64,000 bases of DNA from an uncultured Myxococcales bacterium. GTDB taxonomy: Bacteria; Myxococcota_A; Polyangia; Polyangiales; Polyangiaceae. Position 1 is the stretch's first letter; every line of letters starts with the position of its first letter. Below the pieces are notes generated by a model, which was not told the DNA's origin, made no database searches, and saw only the letters and a program-made list of their open reading frames with translations. The stretch is from positions 128,734 through 192,733 of the forward strand of contig CALFEQ010000054.1 in NCBI GenBank assembly GCA_937949945.1. The letters are read 5' to 3'. Shown here in pieces: positions 57,141-64,000 of the stretch. Position numbers and translations under genes: made by a program.

Positions 57141-57803
57141 TCACCAGGGCAGCTCTTGCCCGTTGGCGTGGAAGAAGCGCCCGCTCCTCTCGGGCGTGAG
57201 CTCGTCCATGCGCTCGATCAGGCCCTTCGCGGCGACCGGCGGATCGTCGTTGCCGGCGCCGCCGGTCATCCGCGTCCTGATGAAGCCGGGGTGCAGCGCG
57301 ACGACCAGGATGCCCTTGCTCGAGAGATCCCGTGCGAGGTTCGCGGCCACCATGTTGAGCGCGGCCTTCGACGCCCGGTAGCCGTAGTTGCCGCCGCCCG
57401 GGCCGTCGCCGATCGAGCCCGCGCGGCTCGAGACGAAACCGATCTTCGAGCCCTTGCCGAGGCGGTGCAAGAGCGCCTTCGTGAGCCGAAGGGGGCCGAC
57501 GACGTTGACGTCGAACTGCTTCCGCATGGCCTCGAAGTCGAGGCTCTCGAGCCGGTCGGGGAGCAGGATGCCCGCGTTGTGGAGGAGCACGTCGATGGTC
57601 GCGCCGCCGAGCGCCTTCTCGATGGTGGGGCCGGCGGCGTCGCTCGTGACGTCGACGCCCTCGACGATCTTGCAGCCCACCGCCTCGAGCTCCGGCGACC
57701 GAGCGCGACACGTCGCGAAGACGGTCTCGCCCCTCGCGTGGAGCTGACGGCAGACCTCGAGCCCGATGCCGCGATTCGATCCGGTCACGACCCACGTAGC
57801 CAT
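57141..57803 (-). CDS. Short-chain dehydrogenase/reductase
   Basis: The 220-residue enzyme has the NAD(P) loop TGSNRGIG (6-13), a LLHNAGIL strand (the NNAG-like motif), VSSRAGSIGDG and the catalytic YGYRASKAAL (Tyr-x-x-x-Lys). A GGAGGG ribosome site lies just upstream of the ATG at 57803 and fixes the start, although the frame runs 52 codons further. It resembles the sniffer/C-factor-like carbonyl reductases, which include Myxococcus CsgA, but similarity at this level does not show the same role. Substrate unknown. Confidence 0.88.
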   Translation of the reverse strand: MATWVVTGSNRGIGLEVCRQLHARGETVFATCRARSPELEAVGCKIVEGVDVTSDAAGPTIEKALGGATIDVLLHNAGILLPDRLESLDFEAMRKQFDVNVVGPLRLTKALLHRLGKGSKIGFVSSRAGSIGDGPGGGNYGYRASKAALNMVAANLARDLSSKGILVVALHPGFIRTRMTGGAGNDDPPVAAKGLIERMDELTPERSGRFFHANGQELPW

Positions 57804-57968
57804 CTTCGTCCCTCCGCAGTGTCGATGTTCGAGCCGGCGAGCCGTCGGTCCGAGGGCCGGCGTCTCGCATGGCTCGGCTTCATAACCCAGGATCGCGACG
57901 CCACCTACGCCCTGCAGCGCCGCGACGTCCGTGCGAGCGCCGCCGAGGTCGGCTAGCATGCGGTGCGA

Positions 57969-58595
57969 ATGACGGACGGCATCGAACGGGCCGAAGGCAA
58001 GCGGCGGAACCTCCAGGCCATCTGCGTGTTCTGCGCCTCACGGCCCGGGAACGACCCTGCCTTCTCGGTGGCTGCCGAGCGCCTGGGGCAGGCGATCGCC
58101 TCGCGTGGGCTCACGCTCGTCTACGGCGGCGCGCGCGTCGGGCTCATGGGCTCGCTCGCGAACGCCGCGCTCGCCGCTGGCGGTCGCGTCGTGGGCGTCA
58201 TCCCCAAGTCGCTCGTGTCGAAGGAGATCGCGCACGACGAGCTCACCGAGCTCTACCTCACGGAGTCGATGCACGACCGCAAGGACAGGATGATCGCCTT
58301 GTCCGACGCGTTCATCGCGCTGCCGGGCGGCTTCGGCACCTACGACGAGCTGTTCGAGACGCTGACGCTCGCGCAGATCGGCCTGCACGAGAAGCCGAAT
58401 GGGCTTCTCGACGTGGGCGGCTACTTCCAGCCGCTGCTCGCGCTCTTCCGGCACGCCATCCAGTACGAGTTCGCAGCGCCGCAGCACGAGGGCCTCATCG
58501 TCGTCGAGAAGGAGCCGGAGCGGTTGCTCGATGCGCTCGCCGCGTGGACGCCGCCTCCGCTCGGCCCCAAGACGATCGACCGCCGCGGGATCTAG
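57969..58595 (+). CDS. LOG family protein (nucleoside monophosphate phosphoribohydrolase-like)
   Basis: The 208-residue protein has the LOG (TIGR00730) features: ICVFCASRPGNDPAF, LVYGGARVGLMGSLANAAL, HDRKDRMIALSDAFIALPGGFGTYDELFE, which contains the PGGxGTxxE motif. In plants and actinobacteria these enzymes release free cytokinin bases from their 5'-monophosphates; in most bacteria they act as general nucleotide 5'-monophosphate nucleosidases. A GTG two codons upstream is an alternative start. It stands alone on its strand, 165 bases from the divergent SDR start. Confidence 0.92.
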   Translation: MTDGIERAEGKRRNLQAICVFCASRPGNDPAFSVAAERLGQAIASRGLTLVYGGARVGLMGSLANAALAAGGRVVGVIPKSLVSKEIAHDELTELYLTESMHDRKDRMIALSDAFIALPGGFGTYDELFETLTLAQIGLHEKPNGLLDVGGYFQPLLALFRHAIQYEFAAPQHEGLIVVEKEPERLLDALAAWTPPPLGPKTIDRRGI

Positions 58596-58638
58596 CCGCC
58601 GAGCGCGTGCTCACGGCCTCTTCAGGTACTGTCCGCCG

Positions 58639-59340
58639 ATGACGAGCTCCACCCAGGACCCGACCCGCATCCCGGCGCCTCGCGGCCTCGACGCCGCGCT
58701 CTGGACGCGCCTCGCGGAGCACGCCCGCTCGCGCGCGCGGAACGCCGAGCCGGCGCACGACTTCTTCCACGTCGAGCGCGTGACCGCGAACGCGCTCCGC
58801 ATCGCCCGCGCGGAGGGCGCGAGAGAGGACGTGTGCGCGACGGCGGCGCTCTTGCACGAGCTGTTCACGTTGCCGAAGTCGCATCCCGACTCGTCGCGTG
58901 CCGGCGACATCTGCGCGGAGCACGCGCGCGCGCTCCTCCTCGAAGAGCGAGCGCCGGCCGACCTCGTCGATCCGGTGTGCGCGGCCATCCGCGATCACGC
59001 CTTCTCGAAGGGCGTCGTCCCGGAGGCGCTCGAGAGCCGCGTGCTGCAGGACGCCGATCGCCTCGACGCGCTCGGCGCGATCGGGCTCGCACGCATGTGG
59101 GCGACGTGCGCGGACATGAAGCGGCCGTTCTACTCGCCGGAGGATCCATTCTGCACGTCGCGGGCTTCCGACGACAAGGCGTGGGGCCTCGATCACGTCT
59201 ACAAGAAGCTGCTCGTCGTCCCCGAGCGCCTCCACCTCGAGACGTCGCGCGCGATCGCGCGGTCGCGCGTCGCGTTCATCCACGCGTTCCTCGAGCAGCT
59301 TCGCTCCGAGATCGCCGTCGAGCCGCCTCAGGGCGAGTAG
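58639..59340 (+). CDS. HD-domain-like protein with HE in place of HD
   Basis: The 233-residue protein follows YedJ-type HD proteins: HDFFHVERVTANALRIA, then AALLHELFTLPKSHPDSSRAGDICAEHA, IRDHAFSKG and LQDADRLDALGAIG. The metal-binding His-Asp pair of the first part reads His73-Glu74. The other His and Asp ligands are in place, so the site may still bind metal in altered form. HD proteins hydrolyse phosphate esters of nucleotides. Its 3' end overlaps the convergent glpD stop by 13 bases. The start at 58639 fits the domain. Confidence 0.85.
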   Translation: MTSSTQDPTRIPAPRGLDAALWTRLAEHARSRARNAEPAHDFFHVERVTANALRIARAEGAREDVCATAALLHELFTLPKSHPDSSRAGDICAEHARALLLEERAPADLVDPVCAAIRDHAFSKGVVPEALESRVLQDADRLDALGAIGLARMWATCADMKRPFYSPEDPFCTSRASDDKAWGLDHVYKKLLVVPERLHLETSRAIARSRVAFIHAFLEQLRSEIAVEPPQGE

Positions 59341-60887
59341 GCCTTCGACCAGGTCTCCCGGTAGCGCGCGAGCTCGGCCTCCCACTTCGCGTCGTCCCAG
59401 CCGAGCTCCGGCTGGGCCACCGCGCGGATCTGGTCGGCGAGATCGAGCCCGCCGTTGGGGAGGAGGAGGCCGAGGCGGACGCGACGGAGGAGGAGATCGG
59501 AGAGCGTGACGACGCCCTCCGCCCGCGCCGCGTGACGGAGCTCGCTCCAGAGCGCGATCGTGCCGTCGATCCGGCGGCATCCTTCGCGGTCCGCGACGAC
59601 GTCGACGACCTCGGCGCCGAACCGCCCGAGGAGGCGCAGCTTGTCCTCGTCGCCGATGGACGAAGGCCAGTCGATGCCTTCGACGTTGGGCGCGAGCACG
59701 CGCGTGCGGTCGGAGAGCGGGCCGAGCTCGGCCTCGGCGGCGGCGAGCGCGTCGCGGGCCATGACGGCGAAGGTCGTGAGCTTGCCGCCCGTGATGGTGT
59801 AGAGGCCGTTCTCGCGCCAGATGGCGTGCTCGCGGGACTCCTTCGACGGATCGGACTTGCCCGTGTTGATCACCGGACGCACGCCGGACCACGTCGAGAT
59901 GACGTCCTTCTCGGTGAGCTCCGCCGAGGGGAACGCCTTGCGCGCGGCCTCGAGGAGGTAGTCGCGCTCCGCGTCGCTGATCGCGGGCTCCTCGTCGAGC
60001 GCTCCGTGATCGACGTCGGTCGTGCCGAGGATCGTCACGCCCTCCCACGGGATCGCGAAGACCGCCCGCTGATCGCGCGGGTGCAGCATGCTGACGGCCT
60101 CGGGGAGGGGGAGGCGCTCGCGCGTGAACGTGAGGTGGCTCCCGCGGATGCGCCGTAGCCGCTTGTCCTGTCCGAGCTGCTCGCGGAGCTCGTCCGCCCA
60201 GGCGCCCGTCGCGTTGATGACGACCTTCGCCTGCACCTCGGCGGTGCGGCTCGCGCCCGGCGCGACGTCGCGGAGCACGATCCCGCGGACCTGCCCGTCG
60301 GAGGTGCGGAGCAGCTCCTCCGCGCGAGCGTAGTTGATCGCGGTGCCACCCTGCTTCACGGCCTCGCGCAGGACGCGAAGGACGAGGCGCGCGTCGTCGG
60401 TCTGGGCGTCGAAGTAGCGGTAGCCGCCGAGCACCTCCGAGCCGGCGAGCGGCGGACACCGCTTGATGATCTCTTCGCGCGACTGCTTCTCGTGCGCCCA
60501 CTTCCAGGCGAGCGCGTCGTACATGGCGAGGCCGACGCCGTACATCCACTTCGGCATCTGGTCGCCGGGGAACGCGGCGAGCGAGAAGCCGAGCGGGTTC
60601 ACGAGCCCGACGCCCTCTTGCATGAGCCGCTCGCGCTCGCGGACGGACTTGCGCGTGACCAGGAACTGGCCCTGCCGCAAGTAACGGAGCCCGCCGTGCA
60701 CGAGCTTCGTCGATCGGCTCGAGGTGCCCGAAGCGAAGTCCTGGGCCTCGACCAGGAGGCATTTCTTGCCGTGGCGCACGGCCTCGCCGAGGATCCCGGC
60801 TCCGGTGATGCCGCCGCCGATGACGATGACGTCCCAGGGCTGATCCAGGCGACTCCAGATCTCGTCGCGAAAGCCCTTCAACCACAT
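59328..60887 (-). CDS. glpD: Glycerol-3-phosphate dehydrogenase (FAD, membrane-associated)
   Basis: The 519-residue enzyme oxidises glycerol-3-phosphate to dihydroxyacetone phosphate and passes electrons to quinone. It has the FAD loop DVIVIGGGITGAGI, SSRSTKLVHGGLRYL, VINATGAWADELRE, IRGSHLTF, FAIPWEGVTILGTTDVDH and WSGVRPV and LYTITGGKLTTF. The length matches GlpD/GlpA. The C-terminal DUF/GlpO domain is present. It is divergent from the coniferyl-aldehyde-type dehydrogenase. An inverted repeat in the shared promoter region could bind a regulator such as GlpR, although no regulator gene is nearby. Confidence 0.95.
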   Translation of the reverse strand: MWLKGFRDEIWSRLDQPWDVIVIGGGITGAGILGEAVRHGKKCLLVEAQDFASGTSSRSTKLVHGGLRYLRQGQFLVTRKSVRERERLMQEGVGLVNPLGFSLAAFPGDQMPKWMYGVGLAMYDALAWKWAHEKQSREEIIKRCPPLAGSEVLGGYRYFDAQTDDARLVLRVLREAVKQGGTAINYARAEELLRTSDGQVRGIVLRDVAPGASRTAEVQAKVVINATGAWADELREQLGQDKRLRRIRGSHLTFTRERLPLPEAVSMLHPRDQRAVFAIPWEGVTILGTTDVDHGALDEEPAISDAERDYLLEAARKAFPSAELTEKDVISTWSGVRPVINTGKSDPSKESREHAIWRENGLYTITGGKLTTFAVMARDALAAAEAELGPLSDRTRVLAPNVEGIDWPSSIGDEDKLRLLGRFGAEVVDVVADREGCRRIDGTIALWSELRHAARAEGVVTLSDLLLRRVRLGLLLPNGGLDLADQIRAVAQPELGWDDAKWEAELARYRETWSKAYSP

Positions 60888-60917
60888 GACGCTGCTCGCA
60901 TGGTCGAATCGAGGCTA

Positions 60918-60949
60918 GTCGACTCTGGACCCACAGGAAATGAGTCGAC
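60918..60949. promoter_or_regulatory. Inverted repeat between glpD and a divergent dehydrogenase gene
   Basis: GTCGACTC (60918-60925) and GAGTCGAC (60942-60949) are perfect inverted arms separated by 16 bases. They lie 31 bases upstream of glpD and 109 upstream of the divergent gene, a position expected for an operator. Confidence 0.4.
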
Positions 60950-61057
60950 CACGACCACCCGCCTCCACCGCGCATCCTAGGATGCCGCCGGCGGGTGCGG
61001 GGAAGCAGCCCGAGACGCTCGCGGCCCGGTTTGCTAGGCTCCGTGCCAAGAGAAGCC

Positions 61058-62515
61058 ATGACGCTCGCCGATGCCGCCGTTCCCTCCATGAAGGTCGCAC
61101 CCGTCGGCCCTGCCGCCGAGCTCGCCTCGATCCTCGGTCGGATGCGTGCGGCGGCGAGGAAGAGCGGTCCGCCCGACTACGACACGCGCATCGAGCACCT
61201 CGACAAGCTCGAGCAGGCGCTCCTCGCGAGGAAGCACGAGCTCGCGAAGGCCGTGTCGATGGACTTCGGCAACCGCTCGAAGCACGAGACGCTGGCCGTC
61301 GAGATCCTTCTCGTCCTCAACGAGATCAAGCACGCGCGCACGCACCTCCACGAGTGGATGGAGACCGAGCCGCGCGAGGTCGCGTGGATGTTCCTGCCGG
61401 GTCGGGCCGAGGTCGTGGTGCAGCCGCTCGGCGTGGTCGGCATCGTGTCGCCGTGGAACTACCCCGTCCAGCTCACGCTCTCGCCGCTCGTGAGCGCGCT
61501 GGCGGCCGGCAACCGCGTCATGCTCAAGCCGTCCGAGCTCTCGGCGGACACCGCGGATGCGCTCAAGGCGCTCATCGCCGAGACGTTCTCGCCGGATCAC
61601 GTGACCGTCGTCACGGGCGGCGTCGACGTCGCCGAGGCGTTCACGCGCTTGCCGTTCGATCACCTCCTCTTCACGGGATCGCCGCGCCTCGGGAAGATCG
61701 TCATGAAGGCCGCGGCCGAGAACCTCGTGCCGGTCACCCTCGAGCTCGGTGGCAAGTCGCCCGCGATCGTCGGCGAGGGGTACTCGCTCGAGGACGCGGC
61801 GCAGAAGATCATGTTCGGCAAGTGTCTCAACGCCGGGCAGACCTGCGTCGCGCCGGACTACGCCCTCCTCCCGAAGGGGCGCGTGGATGCGTTCGTCGAG
61901 GAGTGCCGGCTCGCCGTGAGCCAGATGTACCCGCGGCTCGGCCAGAACCCGGACTACACGACGATCATCAACGACGCTCACTACGAGCGCCTCCAGTCGT
62001 ACTTGAAGGACGCGCGCGATCGCGGCGCGAAGATCGTCGAGATCAATCCGGCGAAGGAGGAGCTCGACCCGAACTCGCGCAAGATGGCGCCCACCATCGT
62101 CCTCCACCCGAAGGACGAGATGATCATCATGCAGGAGGAGATCTTCGGGCCGATCCTCCCCATCCTCACGTACGAGAAGCTCGACGAGGCGATCGCGTAC
62201 GTGAACGACCACCCGCGGCCGCTGGCGCTCTACTACTTCGACACCAACCAGGGCCGCATCGACAAGGTCCTCCGCGAGACCGTCTCCGGCGGCGTCACGA
62301 TCAACGACGTGATGGTCCACGTCGGGCAGTCCGATCTGCCGTTCGGCGGCGCCGGCCCCAGCGGCTTCGGCGCGTATCACGGGCGCGAGGGCTTCGAGAC
62401 GTTCTCCCAGCGCAAGCCCGTCTTCTACCAGAGCCGCTTCTCCGGCCTGAAGTTCCTGCGCCCGCCGTACCGCGAGCGGATCGACTGGATCCTGCGGCAG
62501 CTCATCGGGAAGTAG
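61058..62515 (+). CDS. Coniferyl aldehyde dehydrogenase-type ALDH
   Basis: The 485-residue NAD-dependent enzyme has SPWNYPVQL with Asn134, LFTGSPRLGKIV, LELGGKSPAIV with Glu229, NAGQTCVAPDY with Cys263 and EEIFGPILPI. The combination PWNYP...QTCVAPDY and the C-terminal GPSGFGAYHGREGFETFSQRKPVFYQSR is that of the coniferyl-aldehyde / class 3 aldehyde dehydrogenase group. It oxidises aliphatic or aromatic aldehydes; the physiological substrate is not known. The ATG at 61058 is taken because the residues before it look noncoding. It is divergent from glpD. Confidence 0.93.
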   Translation: MTLADAAVPSMKVAPVGPAAELASILGRMRAAARKSGPPDYDTRIEHLDKLEQALLARKHELAKAVSMDFGNRSKHETLAVEILLVLNEIKHARTHLHEWMETEPREVAWMFLPGRAEVVVQPLGVVGIVSPWNYPVQLTLSPLVSALAAGNRVMLKPSELSADTADALKALIAETFSPDHVTVVTGGVDVAEAFTRLPFDHLLFTGSPRLGKIVMKAAAENLVPVTLELGGKSPAIVGEGYSLEDAAQKIMFGKCLNAGQTCVAPDYALLPKGRVDAFVEECRLAVSQMYPRLGQNPDYTTIINDAHYERLQSYLKDARDRGAKIVEINPAKEELDPNSRKMAPTIVLHPKDEMIIMQEEIFGPILPILTYEKLDEAIAYVNDHPRPLALYYFDTNQGRIDKVLRETVSGGVTINDVMVHVGQSDLPFGGAGPSGFGAYHGREGFETFSQRKPVFYQSRFSGLKFLRPPYRERIDWILRQLIGK

Positions 62516-62647
62516 GAGCGACCGGCGCGGCGCGATACGCCACGTGGGCCGAGAGGCGGCGCAGAGAGACAGCGTCGCGCCTCTCGGTCGCGCGGCGCGA
62601 TCCCGCGTGGCTCGTGCCTCGTCGTCGAGGTACGTCGGCGGAGAGCC

Positions 62648-63961
62648 ATGATCTCGAACCCGACGCTGCCCCGCCGGGCGCTCCTCGGATCGATCGCGGC
62701 GCTCGCCGCGGCGTGCGCCCGACGCGCTCCTCCCCGATCGACGGCGCTCGCACCGCGCGCGGGCGAGCTTTCCGCGAACGACTGGGCCGCCGTCCGCGAT
62801 CTGTTCCCCCTCTCGCGCGACTGGGTGCATCTGACGAGCTTCCTGATCGCCTCGCACCCGAAGCCGGTGGCGGAGGCGATCGAGCGATACCGGCGCGAGC
62901 TCGACGCGAACCCGGCGCTCGTGATGGAGTCGGAGCTCGAGAGCCACGAGCACACGTCGCGCGCCCGCGCGGCGGCGGCGCGCTACGTCGGCGGCAAGCC
63001 GGACGAGATCGCCCTGACGGACAGCACGACGGAGGGCCTCGGCACGCTCTACGTCGGCATGCGCCTCGGTCCCTCCGACGAGATCCTCACGACGACCCAC
63101 GATCACTACTCGACGCACGAGGCGCTCCGCCTCGCTGCAGAGCGCACGGGCGCGAGGATCCGGACCGTGCCGATGTACGAGCACGGATCGAAGGCGACCG
63201 TGGAGGGCATGACGAAGGCGATCGCGGACGCTCTGACTCCCCAGACCCGCGTCGTCGCGATCACGTGGGTCCACTCGTCGACCGGCGTACGGACGCCCGT
63301 GCGCGAGATCGCGGAGGCGATCGCGCGCTCGCGCGTCTCTCCGCGGCCGCTCCTCTGCGTCGACGGCGTGCACGGCTTCGGCGTCGAGGACGTGTCGGTC
63401 GCCGACCTCGGGTGCGACTTCTTCGTCTCGGGCTGTCACAAGTGGCTCTACGGTCCGCGCGGCACCGGGATCGTGTGGGGCCGCGCCGAGGCCTGGCGCG
63501 GTCTCCTTCCGACGATCCCTCCGTTCTTCGGACGGTGGTGGACGGCGAGAGAGTTCGGCGGTGTGACGCCGCCGGTCGACGGCTGGGTGATGTCTCCCGG
63601 CGGCTTCAAGCCTTTCGAGCACCAGTGGGCGGTCGCGGACGCCTTCGAGATGCACGAGCGGATCGGCCGCGCCGCCATCGCCGCGCGCATCCACGAGCTC
63701 GCACGTCACGCGACGGAGGGGCTCTCGAGGATGAGGCACGTGACGCTCCACACGCCGGCATCGGACGAGGTCTCCTCCGGCATCATCTGCTTCGAGGTGG
63801 CCGGGATGGAGCCGAAGGGTGTGGTCGAGTGGCTGCTCGCGAAGCGAGTCGTCGCCTCCGTCACGCCCTATCGCCCGCCGCTCGCGCGCATCGCGACCTC
63901 GCTCGTGAACGACCACGCGGACGTCGAAGCCGCCCTCGAGGCCATCCGTGGGCTCGGCTGA
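62648..63961 (+). CDS. Exported class V aminotransferase-like PLP protein
   Basis: The 437-residue protein opens with LPRRALLGSIAALAAACAR, a twin-arginine signal that also has a lipobox-like AAAC, so it is probably folded before export and lipid-anchored. The body is a fold-type I class V enzyme: ALTDSTTEGLGTLY, TTTHDHYSTHEALR, VHSSTGVRTPV, LLCVDGVHGFGVED and Lys265 in SGCHKWLYGPRG. It resembles isopenicillin-N-epimerase / cysteine desulphurase-type proteins. Substrate unknown. A heptad array begins five bases after its stop. Confidence 0.88.
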   Translation: MISNPTLPRRALLGSIAALAAACARRAPPRSTALAPRAGELSANDWAAVRDLFPLSRDWVHLTSFLIASHPKPVAEAIERYRRELDANPALVMESELESHEHTSRARAAAARYVGGKPDEIALTDSTTEGLGTLYVGMRLGPSDEILTTTHDHYSTHEALRLAAERTGARIRTVPMYEHGSKATVEGMTKAIADALTPQTRVVAITWVHSSTGVRTPVREIAEAIARSRVSPRPLLCVDGVHGFGVEDVSVADLGCDFFVSGCHKWLYGPRGTGIVWGRAEAWRGLLPTIPPFFGRWWTAREFGGVTPPVDGWVMSPGGFKPFEHQWAVADAFEMHERIGRAAIAARIHELARHATEGLSRMRHVTLHTPASDEVSSGIICFEVAGMEPKGVVEWLLAKRVVASVTPYRPPLARIATSLVNDHADVEAALEAIRGLG

Positions 63962-63965
63962 GCCG

Positions 63966-64000
63966 AGGCCTCAGGCCTCAGCGCAGTCCTCGGTCCTCAG
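63966..64000. repeat. Heptad array, AGGCCTC and AGTCCTC types, after a stop codon and cut by the window end
   Basis: Two AGGCCTC units and two AGTCCTC units in 7-base phase start five bases after the class V aminotransferase stop. The array continues beyond the window. Confidence 0.88.

Overview
The window looks like a piece of a Myxococcota chromosome, most likely from the Polyangiia (Sorangiineae-type). I infer this from the very high GC content, several Pkn2-type Ser/Thr kinases with proline/alanine-rich tails, an MXAN_5187-type C-terminal domain, an OmpA protein with thrombospondin type-3 repeats, many lipoproteins, and a lexA promoter carrying a Myxococcus-like GTTCAG operator. No rRNA, tRNA, CRISPR array, prophage or insertion sequence was recognised. 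Most of the window is ordinary chromosomal coding DNA.

Layout. 1-6.1 kb: the 3' part of an exported SH3b-like protein, convergent with a four-gene, ATGA-coupled membrane operon (RDD, SpoIIM, a membrane protein, and a DUF4129/DUF4350-like fusion). 6.1-13.1 kb: a lipoprotein, ilvE, an Smr/ferredoxin-like pair, a pseudokinase, a Nudix hydrolase, then smpB, a small protein and ruvB. 13.2-16.6 kb: a REC-GAF-PAS-PAS-HisKA protein with no catalytic domain, followed by a complete histidine kinase. 16.6-28 kb: a Uma2 nuclease, a methyltransferase, a cupin lipoprotein, a short Hsp70, a metallophosphoesterase, a cupredoxin-like/MXAN_5187 pair and a FadL-like porin. 28-37.6 kb: trxB, a cyclic-nucleotide sensor with a triheme cytochrome, lexA, DUF4398/OmpA envelope genes, an outer-membrane protein and an aminotransferase. 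37.6-52.1 kb: an M2 peptidase lipoprotein, two Ser/Thr kinases around a GYGQP-repeat membrane protein, a metallopeptidase, and a module of a J-like protein, a long Hsp70 and a helical-repeat protein. 52.4-64 kb: a polysaccharide deacetylase, a type II NADH dehydrogenase, a PQQ-like propeller lipoprotein, an SDR, a LOG-family protein, an HD-like protein, glpD, a coniferyl-aldehyde-type dehydrogenase and an exported class V aminotransferase.

The most unusual signal is not a gene. About a dozen intergenic spacers carry tandem heptamers that all fit one degenerate unit, AGKCYYC (variants AGGCTCC, AGTCTCC, AGTCCTC, AGGCCTC), or its complement GRRGMCT. They obey a strand rule. The pyrimidine-type unit is read on the coding strand just after stop codons, and the purine-type complement is read just before start codons. 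Gene blocks are therefore bracketed by complementary arrays, and the spacer between two blocks carries a Y-array then an R-array that could fold back. In two genes the R-array also supplies a plausible Shine-Dalgarno sequence. Several other elements look regulatory: a lexA promoter predicted to give a leaderless mRNA, perfect palindromes at three promoters, and a possible sigma-54 promoter.

Start codons were chosen from signal peptides, ribosome sites and domain starts. Many open frames extend artificially upstream through heptad arrays or antisense shadows, and these were trimmed.
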